A stretch of DNA of 64,000 nt from CAVSMC01 sp963798655. GTDB taxonomy: Bacteria > Pseudomonadota > Gammaproteobacteria > Burkholderiales > Casimicrobiaceae. The DNA lies in NCBI GenBank assembly GCA_963798655.1, contig CAWCUH010000014.1, positions 124,001-188,000 on the forward strand. The letters run 5' to 3'. Below the pieces are notes generated by a model that worked only from the letters and a program-made list of their open reading frames with translations, had not been told where the DNA came from and did not search any database. The first letter of the stretch is position 1. Each line of letters starts with the position of its first letter. Below are positions 44,909 through 53,055 of this stretch, piece by piece. Position numbers and translations under genes: made by a program.

Positions 44909-47566
44909 TCACACCGTCCAGGGATCGGGACTCTCGGCGTCGAGCCCGTATTGCGCGATCGCCTTGACGGCGAGCTGCGGCTTCACCACGCCTTCGTCGG
45001 CGAGCGCCTTCAACGCGGCGACGGCGACGTGATAGCGGTCGACCTCGAAGAAGCGCCGCAGCTTCACGCGGTAGTCGCTGCGGCCGTAGCCGTCGGTGCC
45101 GAGCGTCACGTAACGGCGCGGCACGTGCTGGCGGATCTGGTCGGCGTAGTTGCGCATGTAGTCGGTCGACGCGATCACCGGGCCGGCGTGATCGTCGAGC
45201 AGCGACTCGACGTAGCTCTTGCGCGGCGGTTCCTGCGGATGCAGCCGATTCCAGCGCTCGGCGCTCATGCCGTCCCGGCGAAGCTCGTTGAAGCTCGTCG
45301 CGCTCCAGACGTCCGACGCGACGCCCCAGTCGTCGCGCAGCAGGTCCGCGCCCGCGATCACCTCGCGCAGGATCGTGCCGCTGCCCATCAGCTGCACGCG
45401 CGCGCCCTTCGTCGCGCCGCCGTCGCGCAGCAGGTACATCCCCCTGACGATGCCCTCCTCCGCGCCCCGCGGCATCGCCGGGTGCGCGTAGTTCTCGTTC
45501 ATCAGCGTGATGTAGTAGTAGACGTCCTGCTGCTGCTCGTACATGCGGCGGATGCCTTCGCGCACGATGATGACGACCTCGTATGCGAACGTCGGGTCGT
45601 ACGACACGCAGTTCGGAATCGTCGAGGCGAGGATGTGGCTGTGACCGTCCTCGTGCTGCAGGCCCTCGCCGTTGAGCGTCGTGCGCCCCGCCGTGCCGCC
45701 GAGGAGGAAGCCGCGGCAGCGCATGTCGCCCGCGGCCCACGCGAGATCGCCGACGCGCTGCAGCCCGAACATCGAGTAGTAGATGTAGAACGGGATCATC
45801 GGCAGGTCGCTCGTGCTGTACGACGTCGACGCCGCGATCCACGAGCTCATCGCGCCGGCTTCGTTGATGCCCTCCTGCAGCACCTGGCCCGACTTGTCTT
45901 CGCGGTAGTACATCAGCTGGTCGATGTCCTGCGGCTTGTAGAGCTGGCCGACTGCCGAATAGATGCCGAGCTGGCGGAACATTCCTTCCATGCCGAACGT
46001 GCGCGATTCATCGGGCACGATGGGCACGATGTGCTTGCCGATGGTCTTGTCGCGCACGAGCATGCCGAGCATCTGCACCATCGCCATCGTCGTCGAGATC
46101 TCGCGCTCGCCGGAGCTTTGCAGCAGCCGCTCGAACGTCGCGAGCGGCGGCGGCGCGAGCGGCTTCGACTTCATCCGCCGCTGCGGCAGATAGCCACCGA
46201 GCGCCTTGCGATGCTCGTCGATGTAGCGACGCTCTTCGCTGTCCTCGTCAAACGACAGGAACGGCAGATCGGCGAGCTTTTCGTCGGGCACCGGGATCTG
46301 GAAGCGGTCGCGGAACTGCTTCAGCGAATCCTGCGTCATCTTCTTCGCCTGGTGCGCGATCATCTGGCCTTCGCCCGACTCGCCCATGCCGAAGCCCTTG
46401 ACCGTCTTCGCGAGGATCACCGTCGGCTGGTCCTCGTGCGCGACCGCCTGTGCGTACGCCGCATAAACCTTCAGCGGATCGTGACCGCCGCGGTTGAGGT
46501 GCCAGACCTCGTCGTCGGTCATGTCGGCGACCATCGCCTTCAACTCCGGATACTTGCCGAAGAAGTGCTCGCGCACGTACGCGCCGTTCTTGCTCTTGAA
46601 GTCCTGGTACTCGCCGTCGACGCACTCCTCCATCCGCCGGCGCAGAAGCCCCTTCGTGTCCTTCGCGAGCAGCTTGTCCCAGCCGGAGCCCCAGATCACC
46701 TTGATCACGTTCCAGCCGGCGCCGCGGAAAATGCCTTCGAGCTCCTGGATGATCTTGCCGTTGCCGCGCACCGGTCCGTCGAGCCGCTGCAGGTTGCAGT
46801 TGATGACGAAGATCAGGTTGTCGAGCCGCTCGCGGCCGGCGAGCGAGATCGCGCCGAGAGACTCCGGCTCGTCGCACTCCCCGTCACCGAGGAACGCCCA
46901 GACTTTTCGACCGTCCGTCTTCGCCATGCCGCGACCGCCGAGGTACTTGAGGAAGCGCGCCTGGTAGATCGACATCAGCGGCCCGAGCCCCATCGACACC
47001 GTCGGGAACTGCCAGAAGTCGGGCATCAGCCACGGGTGCGGATACGACGGGATGCCGTTGCGCTCCGTCTCCTGGCGGAAGTTCAGAAGCTGCTGCTCGG
47101 TGAGCCGGCCCTCGATGAACGCCCGCGCGTAGATGCCCGGCGACACGTGGCCTTGGACGTAAATCAGATCGCCGGCGCGCTCCGGCGTCGCCGCACGCCA
47201 GAAATGATTGAATCCGACGTCGTAGAGCAGCGCCGAGGACTGGAAGCTCGCGATGTGGCCGCCGAGCTCGGACGATTCCTTGTTCGCGCGCAGGATGATC
47301 GCAACCGCGTTCCAGCGGATTGCGGAGCGGATCCGATGCTCGATGTCGCGGCTGCCGGGTGAAGCCGCCTGGCGCTCCGGTGGAATCGTGTTGACGTACG
47401 GCGTCGTCGCGAGGAACGGCGGCATCGCGCCGCTCAACTGCGCTTCCTCGCGCACCTTGGCGAGCAGGTGTTGCGCGCGCTCCGGCCCGGCGTAGCGAAC
47501 CACGGCGCGCAGCGAATCGATCCACTCCTGCGTCTCGACCGGATCGTGGTCGTTCACGACGCCCAT
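44909..47566 (-). CDS. aceE: Pyruvate dehydrogenase E1 component (homodimeric)
   Basis: This 885-aa ThDP enzyme decarboxylates pyruvate and acetylates E2. It is the single-chain AceE type used by beta- and gammaproteobacteria. The ThDP motif is GDGECDEPES starting at residue 227 and ending in the NCNLQRLDGPVRGNGKI block; the C-terminal part has PIVPDESRTFGMEGMFRQLGIY. The frame is intact throughout, unlike aceF and lpdA. ATG at 47566 has AAGGAG 7 nt upstream. It is the first gene of aceE-aceF-lpdA-phaC. Confidence 0.97.
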   Translation of the reverse strand: MGVVNDHDPVETQEWIDSLRAVVRYAGPERAQHLLAKVREEAQLSGAMPPFLATTPYVNTIPPERQAASPGSRDIEHRIRSAIRWNAVAIILRANKESSELGGHIASFQSSALLYDVGFNHFWRAATPERAGDLIYVQGHVSPGIYARAFIEGRLTEQQLLNFRQETERNGIPSYPHPWLMPDFWQFPTVSMGLGPLMSIYQARFLKYLGGRGMAKTDGRKVWAFLGDGECDEPESLGAISLAGRERLDNLIFVINCNLQRLDGPVRGNGKIIQELEGIFRGAGWNVIKVIWGSGWDKLLAKDTKGLLRRRMEECVDGEYQDFKSKNGAYVREHFFGKYPELKAMVADMTDDEVWHLNRGGHDPLKVYAAYAQAVAHEDQPTVILAKTVKGFGMGESGEGQMIAHQAKKMTQDSLKQFRDRFQIPVPDEKLADLPFLSFDEDSEERRYIDEHRKALGGYLPQRRMKSKPLAPPPLATFERLLQSSGEREISTTMAMVQMLGMLVRDKTIGKHIVPIVPDESRTFGMEGMFRQLGIYSAVGQLYKPQDIDQLMYYREDKSGQVLQEGINEAGAMSSWIAASTSYSTSDLPMIPFYIYYSMFGLQRVGDLAWAAGDMRCRGFLLGGTAGRTTLNGEGLQHEDGHSHILASTIPNCVSYDPTFAYEVVIIVREGIRRMYEQQQDVYYYITLMNENYAHPAMPRGAEEGIVRGMYLLRDGGATKGARVQLMGSGTILREVIAGADLLRDDWGVASDVWSATSFNELRRDGMSAERWNRLHPQEPPRKSYVESLLDDHAGPVIASTDYMRNYADQIRQHVPRRYVTLGTDGYGRSDYRVKLRRFFEVDRYHVAVAALKALADEGVVKPQLAVKAIAQYGLDAESPDPWTV

Positions 47567-47927
47567 GAACTGCTCCTTGTCGCTGAGCTCAAGCGCGATG
47601 CGCGCGCCCGAGCAGCCGCCGGTGTCGCGCGGCATGCGGGTGGCGGCGCGGCCGCACGCGCCGCGCTCGCGGCGGGGAGGCCGCAGCGCGGGCGGCTCGG
47701 GAAGGTGTGCACGGCGCGCACGAAGATCGCCTCGGTTTCGCGCTCGTTATTGTTGGCGGCGTTCAGGGTCAAGCGACGCGTGCGGGCTCCATCGTATGCC
47801 GGCGCTGCGCGCGATGGCAAGTCGCGCCGGCCGCATTCGAGGGACAATCGCGCACTCGTCGCGGTTCCTGCGACCGCGGCCGCGGCCGCTCTTACAATGA
47901 GCGGCCCGCGACCACGAGGAGAAGGCA
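47567..47927. other. Divergent gap between aceE and the DHDPS-family gene
   Basis: This 361-nt gap contains no supported ORF. It has a possible aceE promoter on the minus strand and a TACAAT box near 47890 followed by AGGAGAAGG for the rightward gene. The part nearest aceE is very GC-rich. Confidence 0.6.
47744..47772 (-). promoter_or_regulatory. Possible promoter of the aceE operon
   Basis: Reading leftward: TTGACC (47772-47767), 17 nt, then TAACGA (47749-47744). The -35 matches five of six; the -10 is weak. It is the best candidate in the gap and would give a leader of about 170 nt. Confidence 0.3.
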
Positions 47928-48857
47928 ATGACAGTGTCAGGCGCAGCGCCCACGAGCGGTGTGTTTCCGATCGCACCGACGCCGTTCACCGAAGCCGGCG
48001 ACATCGACGTCGACGGCCAGGGGCGCGTACTCGACTGCATGGTCGACCAGCGCGTCGATGGCATCTGCATCCTCGCCAATTATTCCGAGCAGTTCCTGTT
48101 GACCGACCGCGAGCGCGACGAGCTGCTCGACGTATGCCTGTCGCATGTCGCCGGCCGCGTTCCCGTCATCGTCACCTGCAGCCATTTCGCGACGCGGGTC
48201 GCCGCGGGACGCGCGCGTGCCGCCGCGGCCGCCGGTGCCTCGATGGTCATGCTGATGCCGCCGTATCACGGCGCGACGCTTCGCGCCGACGAGCGCGGCA
48301 CGCTGGAGCACTACGCGCGCGTCGCCGACGCATGCGGGACACCGATCATGGTGCAGGACGCGCCGCTGTCCGGGGTCGCGCTTTCGGTGTCGTTTCTCGT
48401 GCGTCTCGCGCGCGAGGTGCCGCTCGTGCGCTATTTCAAGATCGAGGTGCCCAACGCGGCGGCGAAGCTGCGCGCATTGATCGAAGCCGGCGGCGACGCG
48501 ATTGCCGGTCCGTTCGACGGTGAGGAGTCGATCACGCTGATGGCCGACCTCGACGCCGGCGCAACCGGCACGATGCCGAGCGCACTGCTACCCGACCTGA
48601 TCAGGACGGTCGTCGATCTGCATCGAAGCGCGCGTCGGCCCGAGGCGCTCGACGCGTATGCGCGAATCCTGCCGCTGATCAATTACGAGAACCGCCAGTG
48701 CGGGCTGCGCGCGACGAAGGCGGTGATGAAGGAAGGGGGCGTCATCGCAAGCGACGCCGTGCGCCATCCGCTCGACGCGCTGCATCCTGCGACGCGCGCC
48801 GGATTGCTGGAGCTCGCCGCGCAAGCGCAGCCGCTCGCGCTTCGCTGGGGCCGGTAG
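47928..48857 (+). CDS. Dihydrodipicolinate synthase-family lyase/dehydratase
   Basis: This 309-aa TIM-barrel protein is of the DapA/NAL superfamily. The Schiff-base lysine is K171 in VRYFKIEVPN. The superfamily tyrosine before the barrel's fifth strand (YN-P in DapA) is replaced: the segment reads IMVQDAPLSG. This makes DapA activity unlikely and resembles 2-keto-3-deoxy-L-arabonate dehydratase-type members, though the substrate is not fixed by neighbours. AGGAGAAGG gives a strong SD. It is divergent from aceE and ends just before a hairpin that serves the opposite strand. Confidence 0.82.
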   Translation: MTVSGAAPTSGVFPIAPTPFTEAGDIDVDGQGRVLDCMVDQRVDGICILANYSEQFLLTDRERDELLDVCLSHVAGRVPVIVTCSHFATRVAAGRARAAAAAGASMVMLMPPYHGATLRADERGTLEHYARVADACGTPIMVQDAPLSGVALSVSFLVRLAREVPLVRYFKIEVPNAAAKLRALIEAGGDAIAGPFDGEESITLMADLDAGATGTMPSALLPDLIRTVVDLHRSARRPEALDAYARILPLINYENRQCGLRATKAVMKEGGVIASDAVRHPLDALHPATRAGLLELAAQAQPLALRWGR

Positions 48858-49008
48858 CGCGCAAAAAAAGGCCCCGCCGTGTGCGCGGGGCCGACGACTG
48901 CTCATGCGTGGAGGAGGAGAACGACGCGCGAGCAGCGGGGGTTAGCGGGTGCGATCGCCGCAGCGCGGGTTTGGCGCGGGGCGCTGCAATCGCTGCGCAA
49001 TCGACCCG
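48858..49008 (-). ncRNA. Candidate small RNA ending in a strong terminator
   Basis: On the minus strand a TGATAC box (49015-49020) is followed by about 150 nt containing a CTCCTCCTCC anti-Shine-Dalgarno tract (about 48910-48921) and a C-rich run, ending in the terminator at 48863-48892. No ORF with a ribosome site is present. It could instead be the long 3' UTR of the hydrolase gene whose stop is at 49124. No good -35 is seen. Confidence 0.3.
48863..48892 (-). terminator. Rho-independent terminator, leftward
   Basis: GGCCCCGC (48870-48877), 7-nt loop, GCGGGGCC (48885-48892), with seven As on the plus strand at 48863-48869, so that the U-run follows the stem only for leftward transcripts. It lies about 230 nt after the stop of the nearest leftward gene. 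Confidence 0.88.
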
Positions 49009-49037
49009 TTGAGCGTATCAAAGGTCGCCGCGGGAAA

Positions 49038-49051
49038 ATTGACCGCGGTCA
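49038..49051. promoter_or_regulatory. Perfect 14-bp palindrome TTGACCGCGGTCAA
   Basis: A perfect palindrome in the non-coding gap, about 20 bp upstream of the possible TGATAC -10 of the candidate RNA. Its form suits a dimeric helix-turn-helix repressor. No regulator can be assigned. Confidence 0.4.
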
Positions 49052-49123
49052 AGTCGCGAGCGGCCCCCGTGCCCCCACGGCGCGTGCAATCGGCACGACG
49101 TCGACGCGTGGCGCAGCAGCGGG

Positions 49124-49930
49124 CTACGCGGTCTCGGGGGTCGCTTGCGGCTGTCCGCCGGCCCGCGTCCGGCCCTGCTCGGCCTGCGACCCGGCGCGCG
49201 CACCGAAAACCATCTCGGTGAGCCAGTTCACCAGCAGCGACGTATACGTGTGCTGGCACGCCTCGCTGGTGAGCCCGTGATCGGCGCCGCTGATCACTCG
49301 GTACGTGACCGAATGCGCGCCGGCGCACGCGTCGCGATAGTTGAGGACGACCTGGTGCGGAACCGTGTCGTCGTGCTCGGACTCGACGAGGAGCACATCG
49401 CCGTGGAACCGGGTGCACGCGGCGAGCGCCCGGCTATCCTGCGGCGCCACCGGGCGGCGCCGGTACGTGTCGAGATTCTGCTGCTTCTTGAGCTCGCGCT
49501 TCGGAATATCCCATTCGCTGTCCTTGTAGAGCGCCGGCGCGCGCAGCGCGAGCCACCTCACCGGACGCAGCGCCGTCAGGATCGCCGCGAGGTAGCCGCC
49601 GTAGCTGCTGCCGACCACCGCGACGGCGGCGCGGTCGACGCCGCGCTGGTGCACGAGCAGGTCGTATGCCGCGACGACGTCGCGCAGGTTGTCCTCGCGC
49701 GACACGTTCTCGCGCCGCTCCTTCGTGCGGGCATGGCCGCGAAGGTCGAACGTGAGGCAAACGCAGCCGAGCGCGGCAACCTGGCGCGCCCGCGACACGT
49801 ATTGTTCCTGGGAGCCCCCCCAGCCGTGGACGAACAGCACCGCCGGCAGCGTCACGCCCGGCGTGACGAGCGTGCCGTCGATCTGCTCGCCGTCCACGCC
49901 GATACGAACGGTTTCGTCACGGGTGGGCAT
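49124..49930 (-). CDS. Alpha/beta hydrolase
   Basis: This 268-aa serine hydrolase has FVHGWGG (oxyanion), the nucleophile elbow VVGSSYGGYLA, an Asp in ESEHDDTVPHQ and the His in SGADHGLT. It is cytosolic (no signal). It belongs to the dienelactone hydrolase/prolyl peptidase-like group; substrate is unknown. It overlaps the DUF3182 gene upstream by 14 nt, a strong sign of joint function. The C-terminal tail after residue 245 is Gln/Gly-rich and probably disordered. Confidence 0.87.
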   Translation of the reverse strand: MPTRDETVRIGVDGEQIDGTLVTPGVTLPAVLFVHGWGGSQEQYVSRARQVAALGCVCLTFDLRGHARTKERRENVSREDNLRDVVAAYDLLVHQRGVDRAAVAVVGSSYGGYLAAILTALRPVRWLALRAPALYKDSEWDIPKRELKKQQNLDTYRRRPVAPQDSRALAACTRFHGDVLLVESEHDDTVPHQVVLNYRDACAGAHSVTYRVISGADHGLTSEACQHTYTSLLVNWLTEMVFGARAGSQAEQGRTRAGGQPQATPETA

Positions 49931-51059
49931 GCGTGAGCACCCTCGCATACTTGGTGATCGCACCGACGCGCGCGTCGATGCCGCGGAAGAATACCGTGGC
50001 GTCGGCCGGTGGCGCATCGCACGCGCCGTACAGTTCGACGGTCGACACGTGCACGTCGCGCAGCGTCGAATCGTCGGCGAGCGCCTCGAGCGCAAGAACC
50101 TCGGCCGGGGTCGCGCCGCCGATGCGCCACGACTGCTCGAGCACGCCGGAGCGCAGCTGCCCCGACCCGTCGATGCCCTGCGCGACGTCGTAGTTGCGCC
50201 TCGACGCGAACATCCGCGGATGGCATGCGAACGCCGCCGCGTCGTAGCACGATGCTTGAGCGACCGCCGTGCGGACGTTGGCGGACAGCGGCAACGCGAG
50301 CAGCGCGTCGAAGCCGCCGCGCACCACGTGCAGCTCCGAACCCCCGTACACGTCGCTGCCGGCGTTGTTCGGCGTCGTGCGCTGCGTGCCCCAGTAGCTC
50401 GCGACGATGCCGGCGACGCGGACCTGCCCCACGCTGTACGTCGCCGCGTCGTGCAGATGCTGCTCGACGACGACGCCGAGCGTCGCGAGCTCCTCCGCAT
50501 CGATGCCGTCGACCGCGCTCGCGAGCTCGGAGGCCTCGCGCACGATCCACTGGCCCCGACCCCCGGTGCCCCGCGCGCGCTTCACGCGCACCGTCCCTCG
50601 CGCGAGCAGCGGCGCCGCGGCGCGGCGCGCATCGTCGCGCGCAAACGCCGAGTAGCCGTCGAGCACCGAGCCCGCGACGCGCTCGGCGAATTCCGCCGAC
50701 CAGCCCTGCGGCACGACGCAGCGCGCATCGTACGTCGGATGCGTGATCGTCTTCGTCGCGACGAATGCGTGCGGCACGACGGCGCCGAAGAGGTCGTCGT
50801 CGGCGCGTATGCCGAGCGTCGACGCGTCGTCCATGCCGACGATGGCGTCGGCAGGCACGAAATAGACGTGTGTGCGCGTCTGCGCGCCGCGAGCGAATTC
50901 GCCACCGAACCGGTAGCCCTTGAGTCTCGCGACACGGCGCGCGATCGCGGCCCGCGTGACGCTGTCGTGATTGCGCGGATTGTCGGCCTCCGGCCCCAGC
51001 GTGTGCACGATGCCCTGCATCAGCCGCCTTCCCGATCGTCCATCGTGCAGTGTCTGCAT
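49917..51059 (-). CDS. DUF3182 family protein (ATP-grasp-like)
   Basis: This 380-aa protein resembles the DUF3182 family. Segments such as GTVRVKRARGTGGRGQWIV, VVVEQHLHDAATYSVGQVRV and the final PPADATVFFRGIDARVGA suggest an ATP-grasp fold: a Lys-containing nucleotide-binding stretch followed by an acidic metal site. Function is unknown. ATG at 51059 is preferred to a TTG at 51116; neither has a strong SD. It is coupled to the alpha/beta hydrolase and divergent from the MFS gene. Confidence 0.75.
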   Translation of the reverse strand: MQTLHDGRSGRRLMQGIVHTLGPEADNPRNHDSVTRAAIARRVARLKGYRFGGEFARGAQTRTHVYFVPADAIVGMDDASTLGIRADDDLFGAVVPHAFVATKTITHPTYDARCVVPQGWSAEFAERVAGSVLDGYSAFARDDARRAAAPLLARGTVRVKRARGTGGRGQWIVREASELASAVDGIDAEELATLGVVVEQHLHDAATYSVGQVRVAGIVASYWGTQRTTPNNAGSDVYGGSELHVVRGGFDALLALPLSANVRTAVAQASCYDAAAFACHPRMFASRRNYDVAQGIDGSGQLRSGVLEQSWRIGGATPAEVLALEALADDSTLRDVHVSTVELYGACDAPPADATVFFRGIDARVGAITKYARVLTHAHP

Positions 51060-51162
51060 CTGATACGAGCCGTTCGGACCGCGAGGGGTTGACCGCAAAG
51101 CGCCGGCTCGGTTCAAGTTACCGCTCAGGCGCGCGCCTCGTTTCGCGCTTGCAAAAGTTACA

Positions 51163-51191
51163 TTGGGCGACGCGCGCGATCACGCTAGACT
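51163..51191 (+). promoter_or_regulatory. Promoter directly abutting the MFS GTG start
   Basis: TTGGGC at 51163-51168, exactly 17 nt, TAGACT at 51186-51191, then six bases to the GTG at 51198. Both hexamers and the spacing fit sigma70, and the predicted start of transcription is the start codon. No Shine-Dalgarno precedes it. Confidence 0.6.
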
Positions 51192-51197
51192 TCCGGC

Positions 51198-52811
51198 GTG
51201 GCCGCCTCGCTCGCCGTCCGACTGTCGCGCACGTTTGCCTCGTCACCGCTGCGCCACGCGACGTTCCGGCTGTTCTACCTGGGCTCGATCGGGTCGGCGC
51301 TCGGCTACACGATGCAAGCGACCGTCGCCGCGTGGCTGATGGCGACGCTCACGCCATCGGCGCTGATGGTCGCGCTCGTGCAAACGGCGAGCACCGGACC
51401 CGCGCTGCTGCTCGGGCTGCTCGCCGGCGCGCTTGCCGACATCGTCGATCGCCGCAAGGTGATACTCGCCACGCAGATCGTGCTGCTCGCCGCGACGGCG
51501 ATTCTCGGCGCAGCCACGCTCGCCGGATGGATCGGCCCGTGGGGTCTGCTCGCGCTCACGTTCGTCGTCGGCGCCGGGTTCACGATGTACATGCCGGCGC
51601 AGCAGTCGAGCATCAACGAGCTCGTCGCGCGCGACGAGCTGCCGCGCGCGGTGGCGCTCGGCGCCGTCGCGTTCAACGTCGCCCGTGCGATCGGCCCGGC
51701 GCTCGCGGGCGCCATCGCCGCGTGGCTCGGCACCGGCAGCGCGCTGATCGCGAGCGCGCTGTTCTTCACGCTGATGATCGTCGCGGTGCGCCGGCTGAAG
51801 CCGCGCGAGCGCACGCTGCCCGGCGTGCCGGAGCGGCTGCTGTCCGGCGTCGCGAGCGGCCTTCGCTATGCGCGCCACTCGCACGCGATGCGCTCGCTCA
51901 TCATCCGCAACCTGAACTTCGCCGTCTGCGCGAGCGTGTTCTGGGCGCTGCTGCCGGTGATCGCGCGCGACGAGCTGAACCTCGGTGCCGGAGGCTTCGG
52001 CCTGCTGTCCGCCGGCTTTGGCACCGGCGCGATCTTCGGTGCGCTATCGCTGCCGCGCCAGCTTGCACGAAAGCCGCTGAACGCCGTCGTCACGTCGGGT
52101 GTGTTGCTGTGGACGCTCGCGATGCTGCTGGTCGCCGTCGCGAAGTACACGGCGCTCGTGCTGATCGCGGCGTTCGCGTCGGGGGCCGCGTGGGTGACGG
52201 TGTTCGCGAGCCTGTCCGCCGGGACCCAGAGCGCGGCGCCGGCGTGGGTGCGTGCGCGCGCCGTTGCGATGAACCTCGTGTCCAACCAGGCGAGCCTCGC
52301 CGTCGGCAGCGCGATGTGGGGTGCGCTCGCCTCCGCGTTCGGGATCCGGATCACGCTGATCGCGTCCGCCGTGCTGATCGCGCTGCTGCACGGCTTGAAC
52401 CGCAGCGTGCGCGTCGAGATGGCGAGCGAGGCCGACGTGACGCCGGGCGCGGCGCTGCCCGACTTGATGATCATGGACGAGCCGTCGGCGGACGACGGAC
52501 CCGTGCTGATCCAGGTCGAGTACCGAATCGATCCGCCGAACCGGGACGGCTTCCTGCGCGCGATCCATGCGGTCGAGGCGACGCGACGGCGCAATGGAGC
52601 CACGAGCTGGCGCGTGTTCCGCGATCTCGCCGAGGACGGTCGCTACGTCGAGCGCTACATCATCGCGTCCTGGGCCGAATACGTGCGGGCGCGCTCCCGA
52701 ATGACGGTCACCGACCGCCGGTTGCAGGATCGCGTCGCCGAATTTCAGCGCGCCAATACGCCGATCCGGGTGTCGCGGCTGATCGGCGTCGACGCTGCTG
52801 GGACGGCATAG
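51198..52811 (+). CDS. MFS exporter fused to an ABM-like domain
   Basis: This 537-aa protein has a major facilitator domain of the MFS_3 (EntS-like) type, about 11-12 helices over residues 20-405, with the motif-A-like loop GALADIVDRRKV. A soluble tail (about 430-537) resembles the antibiotic biosynthesis monooxygenase fold: VLIQVEYRIDPPNRDGFLRAIHAVEATRRRNGATSW and then WAEYVRARSRMT. Such fusions are known in this exporter group, and the tail may bind the exported compound. Substrate unknown. Leaderless start likely. Its 3' end overlaps a small convergent gene. Confidence 0.88.
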   Translation: MAASLAVRLSRTFASSPLRHATFRLFYLGSIGSALGYTMQATVAAWLMATLTPSALMVALVQTASTGPALLLGLLAGALADIVDRRKVILATQIVLLAATAILGAATLAGWIGPWGLLALTFVVGAGFTMYMPAQQSSINELVARDELPRAVALGAVAFNVARAIGPALAGAIAAWLGTGSALIASALFFTLMIVAVRRLKPRERTLPGVPERLLSGVASGLRYARHSHAMRSLIIRNLNFAVCASVFWALLPVIARDELNLGAGGFGLLSAGFGTGAIFGALSLPRQLARKPLNAVVTSGVLLWTLAMLLVAVAKYTALVLIAAFASGAAWVTVFASLSAGTQSAAPAWVRARAVAMNLVSNQASLAVGSAMWGALASAFGIRITLIASAVLIALLHGLNRSVRVEMASEADVTPGAALPDLMIMDEPSADDGPVLIQVEYRIDPPNRDGFLRAIHAVEATRRRNGATSWRVFRDLAEDGRYVERYIIASWAEYVRARSRMTVTDRRLQDRVAEFQRANTPIRVSRLIGVDAAGTA

Positions 52812-52939
52812 CGAAGGAACCGCGCGATGCACGCGCCGAGCGCGCGGAACAGCCGCGCCGTCTCCACCGAACGTATCCGTCGCCCCTCGGCTGCGAACGC
52901 GAGCCAGTCCGGACAACGCTCGTAATCGATGCGCGGCAT
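52745..52939 (-). CDS. Small protein with a perfect Shine-Dalgarno, divergent from LysR
   Basis: This 64-aa protein starts MPRIDYERCPDWLAF and contains a basic helix SVETARLFRALGACIARFLRY. ATG at 52939 is preceded by AGGAGG at a 6-nt spacing, the best ribosome site in this part of the window, which is the main reason to accept it. Its last 67 bp lie antisense to the end of the MFS gene. It is divergent from the lysR gene, a common place for a regulated target. Proteins of this general form (IDYE... start, short arginine-rich helix) occur in betaproteobacteria without known role. Confidence 0.55.
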   Translation of the reverse strand: MPRIDYERCPDWLAFAAEGRRIRSVETARLFRALGACIARFLRYAVPAASTPISRDTRIGVLAR

Positions 52940-53027
52940 CGGGTCCCTCCTCAAGTGGCCAGACAGCATCACGATAGTTGCGGAACGCATTGGCCACAAT
53001 CGGGTCGCGCGGCACTTCATTTGTGCC

Positions 53028-53033
53028 ATAATG
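53028..53033 (+). promoter_or_regulatory. Putative -10 (CATAAT) of the lysR gene
   Basis: CATAAT lies about 22 nt before the GTG start at 53056, with GGAG between. This is the only AT-rich box in the divergent gap on this strand. Confidence 0.4.
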
Positions 53034-53055
53034 GAACGAATAAGCGGAGCCGACC

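Noticed and set aside
48942..49123. C-terminal extension of a leftward open frame after the hydrolase gene
   Set aside because: No start codon with a ribosome site, no recognisable protein features, and a palindrome plus terminator lie in it; recorded as non-coding with a candidate RNA.
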